Positions 42,882-50,148 of a stretch of DNA of 64,000 nt are shown here, in pieces (position 1 is the stretch's first letter; the number at the start of each line of letters is the position of its first letter). Source of the DNA: Paenibacillus alba. Lineage in GTDB: Bacteria; Bacillota; Bacilli; Paenibacillales; NBRC-103111. The notes under the pieces were generated by a model. The model saw nothing but the letters and a program-made list of their open reading frames with translations. It did no database searches and had not been told where the DNA came from. The DNA is taken from positions 372,001-436,000 of the forward strand of contig NZ_JABMKZ010000002.1 of the NCBI RefSeq assembly GCF_013204855.1, in the 5' to 3' direction. The position numbers and the translations under genes are program-made.

Positions 42882-43415
42882 TTATAGCGGATATTTTTGC
42901 TGCCACTTCGAGGTGTAGGTCAGACGAAAGCGGTTCTGCAATTGCTGTTCCAGCTGAATCAGGCTTAATTCATTCGCGTTCTTCTCCATATCCTTCCCGT
43001 TTTCACGCTCCGCAACCATGGCGAGCACAAGCTGGGTAGAAGCGGAATCCTTTGTCCCCGAATAGTCGATCACGCGCACCCAGATTTGTTCCACATTTTT
43101 CGTTCGATTGATCATCGTTTGAGCAATGGTGTACAAGTCTCTGTAAACAGATACAGAATCTGCATTCTTCGGCAAGCTTAAATCAAGCGACATCCGGGAA
43201 TTGCTCAGCTCTACTTTGCGAATTCGCAGTTGAAGCGGAACTTGAACCAGCAAGTCAACCAAATTGCTGTCCGTTAGCTCGCTGGGCCGATTGCTTGACC
43301 AATTAGCGGATGAGCTGAGACCGGCAGAACGATCCATTTTGGGAAGCAGCGATAAACAGATGACCATGGCAACTGATATTCCTATTGTCAAGATGATACG
43401 CATCGACCATTTCAT
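42882..43415 (-). CDS. Unrecognised membrane-anchored protein, 177 residues
   Basis: Not recognised. One N-terminal hydrophobic segment (RIILTIGISVAMVICLSLLP) anchors an outside domain with Leu-rich alternating stretches (LLVQVPLQLRIRKVELSNS, LIQLEQQLQNRFRLTY). ATG 43415 with GGAGGTG eight bases upstream. Between mtrB and hepS. No catalytic motif visible; possibly a structural or sporulation protein, but there is no direct evidence. Confidence 0.75.
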   Translation of the reverse strand: MKWSMRIILTIGISVAMVICLSLLPKMDRSAGLSSSANWSSNRPSELTDSNLVDLLVQVPLQLRIRKVELSNSRMSLDLSLPKNADSVSVYRDLYTIAQTMINRTKNVEQIWVRVIDYSGTKDSASTQLVLAMVAERENGKDMEKNANELSLIQLEQQLQNRFRLTYTSKWQQKYPL

Positions 43416-43504
43416 GACCAAAGCACCTCCAACACGATTCCAAGAGCATGCTGAAAATGCATATCCATTCGCATGTTACAAGCTCTATACATCATTGTAC
43501 AAAG

Positions 43505-43527
43505 AAAAAAAGCAGGCTATGCCTGCT
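43505..43527 (-). terminator. Terminator after mtrB
   Basis: Perfect stem AGCAGGC / GCCTGCT, three-base loop, seven T on the minus strand, nine bases beyond the mtrB stop. Confidence 0.9.
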
Positions 43528-43535
43528 TTTACAAA

Positions 43536-43787
43536 TTATTCTTCTGTATCAATCGTGCCATACTTCGTCATAATGATAGCTTTGCCTCGTACTTTGACAG
43601 CTGATGTGTGTTCAGTGAACTGAGCAATCATCACTTCACCCTTGTCCAATTTCTCCGTATGATGAAAGCGAGTATCTTGTCCACGCGTTAATCCGATCAC
43701 ATGCACACCGTTATCTTTGGCTTTAATGACAAAATATTCATTGCCGTTCGAGTTTGTTGGATTTGTTTTATTGTTCGGTTGTTCCAC
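43536..43787 (-). CDS. mtrB: Trp RNA-binding attenuation protein TRAP
   Basis: Tryptophan-activated RNA-binding protein that forms an 11-subunit ring and binds (G/U)AG repeats in trp leaders. [40 protein letters not shown] and [12 protein letters not shown] match B. subtilis TRAP over its whole core. 83 residues with an eight- to ten-residue N-terminal extension. GTG start with GGAGG upstream. The neighbour mtrA (folE) found in B. subtilis is missing. The leader holds a 12-base match to the trp leader. Confidence 0.97.
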   Translation of the reverse strand: MEQPNNKTNPTNSNGNEYFVIKAKDNGVHVIGLTRGQDTRFHHTEKLDKGEVMIAQFTEHTSAVKVRGKAIIMTKYGTIDTEE

Positions 43788-43870
43788 TTGTCATCCTCCG
43801 TTCCGTTCTTGCCTAAACTACTGATCCTTCTGTTATGATGCCAAAAAAAGCAGCCCAAAGTCAACTTGAT

Positions 43871-44797
43871 TTAGACAGACGCATGATTAGATACTGTTTG
43901 GTTGCCTTTTCGGTAAAAGCTTTTGAACTTGGCCGGCAGCATGCGATTGGAGCCAATTCGTATTAATAGATCTGACAGTTTCACTGTTCCGTATGCAAAC
44001 AGCATGCCAGCGAAAACATCAATCAACCAATGAATCTGCAAATACAAAGTTGAGAAAATGATGGAAGCGCAGTACGTCACCATCATCGTTTTGAAAATAC
44101 GATCCTTCTCTCGCAAAGCCAGAAGCAGCATCGCAAATGAAATCGAGGTATGCATACTTGGAAAACAGTTCATGACCGCTACTAGAAGTGAATTCTGGTC
44201 TGTAAACACCCGATGCAATAAATCCGGCTGCTTGTTCACGTACCAAACTTCGTGCAGCAGAATTAAGTTGTAAAAAGGCAAAATGAGTGGGAATTGAAGC
44301 ATATGACCCGATAATGCGTAGGAGAGCATTTTCTTGATGCTGCGTGTCCAGAAGCTTCTTACAAGACAGATCCATAACGATAGGACGAAGCCGTAATTAT
44401 AAATCCACACCATCGCTTTATCCAGAAATGGCGTGGCAATCCATCTCGCCCAACCTCCCGTATTCAGCGGTATCGCGTTCATGTAATCATCCCAGTGCCA
44501 CGGGTGTCGATTGTTCTCAAACATCCAATTGGCGATTTTCCACCAGAAGCCGTTTCCCGAACCATAAAAGTAATAAAAAACACCAAGGAGTGGAATACCA
44601 AAGAGAAAGAAGCGTCTCCAATCCACATCAATCTGATCCTTGCGAACACCCAATAAGCAAATTAACAATAGAATCCAGCATTCTTTCGTCCAATTCCCAA
44701 CCACACCTATTCGCCAAACCAAATAAATAGATGCAATAATGCCGAACATCGTCCAATCTTGCGATTTCACGAGCTCGTTTAATTTCAACTTATTCAA
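43871..44797 (-). CDS. PAP2-family membrane phosphatase
   Basis: Integral membrane protein with about six helices and a C-terminal PAP2-like domain: FPSMHTSISFAMLLLA and IHWLIDVFAGM carry the PSxH and HxxxD elements. The first Lys/Arg-rich motif is weak. Likely acts on lipid or inositol phosphates at the outer face. 308 residues, TTG start at 44797 with AGGGGG upstream. It sits between mtrB and the tRNA, where folE lies in B. subtilis. Confidence 0.82.
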   Translation of the reverse strand: MNKLKLNELVKSQDWTMFGIIASIYLVWRIGVVGNWTKECWILLLICLLGVRKDQIDVDWRRFFLFGIPLLGVFYYFYGSGNGFWWKIANWMFENNRHPWHWDDYMNAIPLNTGGWARWIATPFLDKAMVWIYNYGFVLSLWICLVRSFWTRSIKKMLSYALSGHMLQFPLILPFYNLILLHEVWYVNKQPDLLHRVFTDQNSLLVAVMNCFPSMHTSISFAMLLLALREKDRIFKTMMVTYCASIIFSTLYLQIHWLIDVFAGMLFAYGTVKLSDLLIRIGSNRMLPAKFKSFYRKGNQTVSNHASV

Positions 44798-44861
44798 GAC
44801 CGTTCCCCCTACAATGATCTAAGCAGTGTTATCTCTTTCTCGGAACAAGCCTCTTCACGAG

Positions 44862-44886
44862 AAAAAGACATCGCTTCTTCGATGTC
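44862..44886 (-). terminator. Terminator of the tRNA-Pro gene
   Basis: GACATCG / CGATGTC stem, six-base loop, five T on the minus strand, 11 bases after the tRNA 3' end. A-rich on the other side, so it may work in both directions. Confidence 0.85.
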
Positions 44887-44896
44887 TTTTTCTTAA

Positions 44897-44970
44897 TCGG
44901 AGTAACACGATTCGAACGTGCGACCTCACCCACCCCAAGGGTGCGCGCTACCAGGCTGCGCCATACCCCG
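44897..44970 (-). tRNA. tRNA-Pro (anticodon GGG)
   Basis: 74-base cloverleaf on the minus strand. Acceptor CGGGGTA pairs with TACTCCG (one G-T), the anticodon stem CACCC / GGGTG encloses TTGGGGT with anticodon GGG, and GTTCGAATC is the T loop. Discriminator A; CCA is not encoded. Located between hbs and the PAP2 gene with its own terminator. Confidence 0.95.
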
Positions 44971-45051
44971 TTTGTAGCTGTAAAACTTATTCACTTTTGT
45001 AATTATAGTAGGAGAATTTGGAATTGTAAAGGCATTTTCTATCCTCAATAA

Positions 45052-45086
45052 AGAAAGCCGCGACAGCGATTAGCGGTCACGGCTTT
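45052..45086 (-). terminator. Terminator after hbs
   Basis: AAAGCCG-TGAC-CGC / GC-TGTC-GCGGCTTT stem, five-base loop, T-rich tail on the minus strand, about 40 bases beyond the hbs stop. Confidence 0.85.
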
Positions 45087-45123
45087 GTTGTTATATAACG
45101 TTCAATAGTATGTAAAACGCAAA

Positions 45124-45396
45124 TTATTGAATGCCATCTTTAAGTGCTTTACCAGGTTTGAAAGCTGGAATTTTGCTTGCTGGAATTTCGATTTCATCAC
45201 CAGTTTGTGGATTGCGTCCTTTACGAGCAGAACGTTCACGAACTTCAAAGTTACCGAATCCAACCAGTTGTACTTTATCTCCGCCTTGCAGCGCTTCGGA
45301 AATTGCATCAAACACAGCGTCAACTGCTTTTGTTGCATCTTTCTTGGAAAGCTCAGAGGTTTCAGCAACCTTGTTAATCAATTCAGATTTATTCAT
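45124..45396 (-). CDS. hbs: DNA-binding protein HU
   Basis: Histone-like dimer that bends DNA and packs the nucleoid. 90 residues, [41 protein letters not shown] (the arm) and [10 protein letters not shown]. Start at the ATG 45396 with GGAGGTGA; upstream codons to 45447 are leader. The window has no mtrA after it; a tRNA is next. Essential gene in B. subtilis. Confidence 0.97.
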   Translation of the reverse strand: MNKSELINKVAETSELSKKDATKAVDAVFDAISEALQGGDKVQLVGFGNFEVRERSARKGRNPQTGDEIEIPASKIPAFKPGKALKDGIQ

Positions 45397-45533
45397 GCCA
45401 TTCACCTCCCCCCAAGATTTCTCACTTCCGTTACTTCCTGTTTTCACCGTTTCCTCAGAAAATATACATTATCCAATGAAAAATCGTTGATTTTCTTAGT
45501 AAAAATGAACTTCGAAAGCAGACGAATAAACTC

Positions 45534-45562
45534 ATAGTAATATACTCCGACAGCAATTTCAA
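45534..45562 (-). promoter_or_regulatory. Promoter of hbs
   Basis: TTGAAA (45557-45562), 17 bases, TACTAT (45534-45539), minus strand, about 140 bases before the hbs ATG, leaving a long A/T-rich leader. Confidence 0.55.
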
Positions 45563-45606
45563 GTATCGTTTTCCAATTTATGTGGGGATTTCCGCTACTA
45601 AACGAC

Positions 45607-45632
45607 AAAAAACACTCAATCGAGTGTTTTTT
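45607..45632. terminator. Terminator after spoIVA
   Basis: Symmetrical AAAAAACACTC / GAGTGTTTTTT hairpin with a GATT loop, 11 bases beyond the spoIVA stop; U-run present on either strand. Confidence 0.9.
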
Positions 45633-45642
45633 GTTCATCATT

Positions 45643-47121
45643 TTACAAAATAATGGCAATTAATCCGCCCGAGCCCTCATTAATAATTCGCCCAAGAGTT
45701 TCTTGCAGTTTATAGCGCGCATTGTCCGGCATTTGGGCCAGTTTTCCTTGGATCCCTTCGCGAACGATCGAATGGAGCGACCTTCCGAAGATGTCCGACT
45801 CCCAGATTTTGAGCGGGTTATCCTCGAAATCTTGCATCAGATAGCGGACGAGCTCTTCACTTTGCTTCTCCGTTCCGATGATCGGCGAGAACTCGGACTC
45901 GACATCTACCCGAATCATGTGAATGGACGGTGCTGTAGCCCTTAGACGTACTCCAAACCTAGAGCCTTGACGGATCAGCTCCGGCTCATCCAGCGCCATC
46001 TCAGCCAGCGTCGGAGGGGCTATCCCGTACCCGGTCGTTTTGACCATTTCAAGAGCTTCTGCAAACTGATCATATTCTCGTTTCGCATGCGTGAAGTCCT
46101 GCATTAATTGGAGCAGATGATCTTTCCCTCGAATCTCGACACCGACCACCTCAACGAGGATGCGATCATAAAGCTCATCCGGCGCGAACAAGTCAATTTC
46201 AGCTACACCTTGCCCCATGTTAAGCCCGGCCAAAGCTGCCTTGTCAATGAACTCATAATCACCAAATTGGCTAACGACACGGTCTACGTCACGCAAGCGT
46301 CTGATATCTTGAACGGTATCCCGGACTGAATTCTCAAATTGCGTACGCAACCAGTGATTCTCATCCAATACCATAACCCAGCTTGGCAAATTCACATTAA
46401 CTTCATGAACAGGGAACTCGTAGAGCACTTCACGCAGGACAGAGACCATTTCTTCTTCCCCGGCACTGGCGACACTCATCGTTACAACTGGAACGTCATA
46501 GCGGCTTTGCAGCTCGCTGCGCAGCTCAAGAGCCGGTTCACTATTCGGTTTCTGCGAGTTGATAATGACGATGAAAGGCTTACCTACTTCTTTCAGTTCG
46601 TTAATCACTCGTTCTTCTGCCAACACATACGAAGATCTCGGAATATCCGATATCGTTCCGTCGGTTGTCACTACTACGCCAAGAGTAGAATGCTCTTGAA
46701 TGACCTTCCGTGTCCCGATCTCTGCCGCTTCCTGAAACGGAATCGGTTCATCGAACCAAGGGGTGTTGATCATTCTAGGGCCGTTCTCGTCTTCATAGCC
46801 TTTGGCGCCATCGACTGCATAACCTACACAATCAACAAGGCGAACATTGACGTTCAACCCTTCGGCCACAGAAATTTGAACCGCCGTATTCGGTACGAAT
46901 TTCGGCTCCGTTGTCATTATCGTGCGGCCAGCAGCGCTCTGCGGGAGTTCATCGGTAGCCCGGATCCTATCCGCTTCACTTTGAATGTTAGGCAGCACTA
47001 CAGATTCCACAAAACGTTTGATAAAGGTTGATTTTCCTGTCCGGACTGCTCCGACTACCCCCAGGTAAATGTCCCCTCCCGTTCGTTCTGCAATGTCCTT
47101 AAAGATATCCACTTTCTCCAA
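45643..47121 (-). CDS. spoIVA: Stage IV sporulation protein A, spore coat morphogenetic ATPase
   Basis: SpoIVA polymerises on the forespore outer membrane with ATP and is the base of the coat. DIYLGVVGAVRTGKSTFIKR is the Walker A loop (residues 18-37), ELPQSAAG(R)TIMTTEPKF and VRLVDCVGYAVDGA follow, and the C-terminus ends INEGSGGLIAIIL. Starting at TTG 47121 (AGGAGGG six bases upstream) gives 492 residues, exactly the B. subtilis length; the longer reading to 47265 runs through the promoter. Expressed from a sigma-E promoter. Confidence 0.98.
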   Translation of the reverse strand: MEKVDIFKDIAERTGGDIYLGVVGAVRTGKSTFIKRFVESVVLPNIQSEADRIRATDELPQSAAGRTIMTTEPKFVPNTAVQISVAEGLNVNVRLVDCVGYAVDGAKGYEDENGPRMINTPWFDEPIPFQEAAEIGTRKVIQEHSTLGVVVTTDGTISDIPRSSYVLAEERVINELKEVGKPFIVIINSQKPNSEPALELRSELQSRYDVPVVTMSVASAGEEEMVSVLREVLYEFPVHEVNVNLPSWVMVLDENHWLRTQFENSVRDTVQDIRRLRDVDRVVSQFGDYEFIDKAALAGLNMGQGVAEIDLFAPDELYDRILVEVVGVEIRGKDHLLQLMQDFTHAKREYDQFAEALEMVKTTGYGIAPPTLAEMALDEPELIRQGSRFGVRLRATAPSIHMIRVDVESEFSPIIGTEKQSEELVRYLMQDFEDNPLKIWESDIFGRSLHSIVREGIQGKLAQMPDNARYKLQETLGRIINEGSGGLIAIIL

Positions 47122-47206
47122 GAGAATCCCTCCTACAGTTTGGTCGTCAACTGACTCATGTGACGGTAACAATTGACTACTCGTACATTCATTTGGACTA
47201 GTAAGA

Positions 47207-47234
47207 AATATATGTACTTTCGATAGAAATATGA
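47207..47234 (-). promoter_or_regulatory. Sigma-E promoter of spoIVA
   Basis: TCATATT (47228-47234), 13 bases, CATATATT (47207-47214), minus strand; the ATA-to-ATA distance fits sigma-E. About 85 bases before the spoIVA TTG. The rest of the 303-base gap to the upstream gene shows only its terminator and A/T-rich sequence. Confidence 0.7.
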
Positions 47235-47386
47235 TAGATGCGTAGATCTTTTTTTTGCCGCTCATATTTTATGAAGCACATACGGCTTTCCTTATAGAAC
47301 CATAACCAGGGACTTTAATCTTAGACCAAAGTCTCACCACATTGAAAAAATATATGATAGACAGCTAGCAGATATTCTGAAAAAGC

Positions 47387-47420
47387 AAAAAAACCTCTTA
47401 CAAGATTTCTGTAAGAGGTT
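47387..47420 (-). terminator. Terminator after the YphF-like lipoprotein gene
   Basis: AACCTCTTACAG / CTTGTAAGAGGTT stem with a short loop and seven T on the minus strand, right after the stop at 47425. Confidence 0.9.
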
Positions 47421-47424
47421 GGGA

Positions 47425-48174
47425 TTACGGGGCAATCTGCGGCATGGGCTGCTCCTTTTGCCATAAATAAGCCGTACTCCGGATTGGAACGAATAGCGTT
47501 TTGGTCACCAGAATCTCGCGTAAATCCTGGTTAGGCTTAAGGCTGCCAGCCAGCGATCCGCTTTGAATGAGCTGCATAATATCCATGGCATAGTCAATCG
47601 ATACATCGCCAGTTTGTTTATCTACGATATAAGAAATGATGTTTTTGCGGTTGTACACGGATTTGATATCAGGTGCTTTCATACCAAGATGAGCAAAATC
47701 AACATATTCAAAAGCATCATTGATAGCCACGCCCTCTGGCAAATTGCCATCGTGTTTGGCTTTATAGTCATTTATCTTTTTTTGAACGTCCTCTACACTC
47801 TGATAGGCTGATAAATCCATCAGCTTCACGGTCGGTTTAGTTTCCGCATCAACAAGCACATAGATGAAGATACCCCCGCTCTCGAAAGCATTGGCCGGTA
47901 CCGTGCTAAGTAGATTTGTTTTTTTCAGCTTGGCAAAATCAATGACGTATTTCTCGTAAAGCGGTGTCGTCATCTCACTATTCTTAATGGGCAAAACACC
48001 GGTTTTCTCATGATACAGATCAATCGCTTGCTGCACGACTGTAATGAATTCCGCGGGGTTAATCTGATTTTCTTTGCGTAATTCTTGAGGGTATGCACAT
48101 CCGCCCAGAAGCAGTACCAGACATATCGTGAGCCCCAATAGTCTGACTTGGAAGAGGCTTCGCCATATTTTCAC
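47425..48174 (-). CDS. Lipoprotein of unknown role at the YphF position
   Basis: Secreted lipoprotein: an N-terminal signal with lipobox LLGGC (Cys26), then a soluble domain rich in Lys and Asp (EKYVIDFAKLKKTNLLSTVP, VEDVQKKINDYKAKHDG). 249 residues, GTG start at 48174 with AGGATGA upstream. It is directly before spoIVA, where B. subtilis has yphF (also a lipoprotein); sequence relation is likely but I cannot prove it. Possible sporulation link from position only. Confidence 0.85.
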   Translation of the reverse strand: MKIWRSLFQVRLLGLTICLVLLLGGCAYPQELRKENQINPAEFITVVQQAIDLYHEKTGVLPIKNSEMTTPLYEKYVIDFAKLKKTNLLSTVPANAFESGGIFIYVLVDAETKPTVKLMDLSAYQSVEDVQKKINDYKAKHDGNLPEGVAINDAFEYVDFAHLGMKAPDIKSVYNRKNIISYIVDKQTGDVSIDYAMDIMQLIQSGSLAGSLKPNQDLREILVTKTLFVPIRSTAYLWQKEQPMPQIAP

Positions 48175-48197
48175 TAATGATCATCCTATCTTTTTTT

Positions 48198-48545
48198 CTA
48201 AAATAAATCGTCATCTTCATGTTGTCTTGCAAGCTGAGCCCGTATGGCTGCTTTTAGAGGGTCTTCAGGCACGGTAACCTGTACAGGTCCTATCACCTTC
48301 GCCTGACAAGCCAGCCGGTAGCCCTCGTCAGCCTGTGAGCCAAGCTTCAACCGTTCATTGATGTTCATCGGTGCTAAGCCGCTGGAATCGGTCACTTTGA
48401 CTTTGCACATGAGACATGCCGCTTTCGCGCCGCAGCGCGTACGTATGTTCACTTTCGCTTTACGCCCTGCATCCAGCAAAGTTGTGCCTGACCTGACCGT
48501 AACCTTCTTGTTGTCCGGCCAAAAATGCACTTCTGTAGCATTCAT
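48198..48545 (-). CDS. 2Fe-2S ferredoxin-like protein (Cx5Cx2C type)
   Basis: Small ferredoxin: CGAKAACLMC gives C-x5-C-x2-C and YRLACQ the fourth Cys, the adrenodoxin-like spacing. VTVRSGTTLLDAGRKAKVNI is the typical beta-grasp start, and the last 20 residues are acidic (QHEDDDLF). 115 residues from the ATG at 48545 with AAGGTG six bases upstream. Close to a nucleotidyltransferase-like gene and a second ferredoxin. Redox partner unknown. Confidence 0.88.
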   Translation of the reverse strand: MNATEVHFWPDNKKVTVRSGTTLLDAGRKAKVNIRTRCGAKAACLMCKVKVTDSSGLAPMNINERLKLGSQADEGYRLACQAKVIGPVQVTVPEDPLKAAIRAQLARQHEDDDLF

Positions 48546-48574
48546 CCCATTCACCTTCTTATCGCATCAAACTG

Positions 48575-49174
48575 TTAGCGAAGTGAGTCTTTCATTAATT
48601 GTTCCAATCTGTGTTGGAACTCCGTTCCCCAGCTATTTCTTTGCAAGAGGTCGTTTAATACCGGCATATGCAGCCCTGGATTTGCAAGCATCGTATGCCT
48701 AATAGCTTCATAGCGGTCAGGGCGATTTCGCAGCAAATTAAAAAGAAGCTCATGAGCCAGCGGCATCAACCTCACATGGTGACCAGTTATTTGAACCGTT
48801 TGGCTGTGAGCTTCCCACAAATAAGAAGCTTCAACCTGATAGGCGGATTGCATCGCCTTCACTTTGAAATCTCCTACGAGCTCGACGGCATTATCATCGA
48901 TTATGTAATGACTTAGAATCGACGCATAGATTGGCGTTTCATTATACATCGGTACATCTACCGAATAAGGCTGTAAGCAGCTATGTGCAGCTGTGACGTC
49001 TTGATAATCCACATACAGATCCAGATCTCTTGGACTTCTTCCAATATCTACATGCTGTAAAAGCAATCCGCAGCTTCCACCGATGAGCCATCGTACGTGA
49101 GGAGCTTGCAATAATTGAGTCTGAATGGTCGTAATCGTTGGGAGTAACGGCTCTAGCAGGACCAAGATGCCCAC
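48575..49174 (-). CDS. Nucleotidyltransferase-fold protein
   Basis: The motif WLIGGSCGLLLQHVDIGRSPRDLDLYVD (residues about 29-56 of the longest reading; GGS-G and DLD) marks the polymerase-beta-like nucleotidyltransferase fold seen in antibiotic-resistance and AbiEii-type enzymes. A C-terminal helical part follows. Start is uncertain: GTG 49174 overlies its own site, TTG 49165 has AAAGGTG eight bases upstream. About 196-199 residues. Substrate unknown. Wedged between two ferredoxin genes, with 18 bases to the upstream one. Confidence 0.7.
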   Translation of the reverse strand: MGILVLLEPLLPTITTIQTQLLQAPHVRWLIGGSCGLLLQHVDIGRSPRDLDLYVDYQDVTAAHSCLQPYSVDVPMYNETPIYASILSHYIIDDNAVELVGDFKVKAMQSAYQVEASYLWEAHSQTVQITGHHVRLMPLAHELLFNLLRNRPDRYEAIRHTMLANPGLHMPVLNDLLQRNSWGTEFQHRLEQLMKDSLR

Positions 49175-49192
49175 ACCTTTCAGGCAGAAATT

Positions 49193-49486
49193 TTAGAAAT
49201 AAGGCTTATGCGTCACAGAAATCGTGCCGTCTTGTTTCACGACACACTGGCAAGCTAAACGATACCCTTGCTCTAACTCCTCAGGCTCCAGTCGATCTTC
49301 TTCCTCCTCCGAAGGCACAGAAAGCAGGTCTCGACCCGAGGCTACATAACAACGGCATCTGGCGCATGTGCCCCGTGTACACGAAAATCCCCAATCCACA
49401 TCATCTTTGAGCGCATGGTCCAGAATCGTTAATCCGGTTACCACCTCAACTGTTTTCTGTGTTTTGCGCGTTTTCAGTTCCAACAT
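49193..49486 (-). CDS. Plant-type 2Fe-2S ferredoxin
   Basis: 97 residues; CTRGTCARC is C-x4-C-x2-C and ACQC supplies the fourth Cys. EEEEDRLEPEELEQGYRLAC is acidic, typical for partner docking. ATG 49486 with GGAGG ten bases upstream, overlapping nothing. First of the ferredoxin-nucleotidyltransferase-ferredoxin set. Partner reductase or oxygenase is not in the window. Confidence 0.9.
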   Translation of the reverse strand: MLELKTRKTQKTVEVVTGLTILDHALKDDVDWGFSCTRGTCARCRCYVASGRDLLSVPSEEEEDRLEPEELEQGYRLACQCVVKQDGTISVTHKPYF

Positions 49487-49507
49487 CGGTTATTCGCCTC
49501 CAGAAAG

Positions 49508-49687
49508 TTAAAACAATGATAGCAGCATATAAAGTAAAATCGGAATAAATAAAATGAAAGCAATGAAGGATAAAACGACACGAAGTGCCCCTTGGGTTCG
49601 TGTTCTTGCATAAGAGATTAATAATGACGCAACAACCATGAGACCGATGGCCACAAAAGACGCCCACATTTTGTCTAAACTTGACAT
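49508..49687 (-). CDS. yphE: DUF2768 small membrane protein (YphE family)
   Basis: 59 residues with two hydrophobic helices: MWASFVAIGLMVVASLLISY and RVVLSFIAFILFIPILLYM. ATG 49687 with AAGGAG nine bases upstream, TAA at 49508-49510. Matches the DUF2768 family and its usual place near gpsA and spoIVA in Bacillus. Function unknown; presumably sporulation-related because of its neighbours. Confidence 0.82.
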   Translation of the reverse strand: MSSLDKMWASFVAIGLMVVASLLISYARTRTQGALRVVLSFIAFILFIPILLYMLLSLF

Positions 49688-49751
49688 TGTTCATAACTCC
49701 TTATGTAGAAAACATTAAAATTGATCACCAGTAAGTATAGCATAGGATGAG

Positions 49752-49790
49752 AAAAAAAGCATAAAGGGCAGCAAGCTCCCCTTTATGCTC
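49752..49790 (-). terminator. Terminator after spoVIF
   Basis: Stem AGCATAAAGGG / CCCTTTATGCT, loop GAGCTTGCTG region, seven T on the minus strand, one base beyond the spoVIF stop. Confidence 0.9.
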
Positions 49791-50072
49791 TTATTTTTTA
49801 CCCATCATCATATTCATGAGCTGCTGCATATTATTCGTATCCAGCTTACTGCTTTTGACAGCCTGAACGATATCATTGATCGTCTCTTCGGAAACCTTGA
49901 CATTGACTAAACCTGAGACTTGCTTGATCAGTTGACGAAGCTGGGTCTCACTTTGCAATGTAGAAGGTTTCACACCGCTTGCCAATTTCTCAATATCTTT
50001 GGGTGTAACGGACTTCCCTGTTTTCTTCTTGACCACATTCAGGATGTCCTTCGACATATCTTTATTCGACAA
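49791..50072 (-). CDS. spoVIF: Stage VI sporulation protein F
   Basis: SpoVIF takes part in late coat assembly. 93 residues: MSKDILNVVKKKTGKSVTPK, LASGVKPSTLQSETQLRQLI, and a Met/Lys-rich end NMQQLMNMMMGKK, matching YjcC/SpoVIF. TTG start at 50072 with GGGAGG seven bases upstream; the longer frame starts inside gpsA and is not used. In B. subtilis it lies elsewhere, so its place here is lineage-specific. Confidence 0.9.
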   Translation of the reverse strand: MSNKDMSKDILNVVKKKTGKSVTPKDIEKLASGVKPSTLQSETQLRQLIKQVSGLVNVKVSEETINDIVQAVKSSKLDTNNMQQLMNMMMGKK

Positions 50073-50148
50073 ATGTGCCGCCTCCCTATACCTCTTAATC
50101 GCAAAGCTTATAAGGTATAGTATGAATGCGGCAAGAATCTGGTGTAGG

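Noticed and set aside
49446-49694. 82-codon minus-strand frame between the plant-type ferredoxin and spoVIF
   Set aside because: The DUF2768 gene in another frame at 49508-49687 has a ribosome site and two clear membrane helices.
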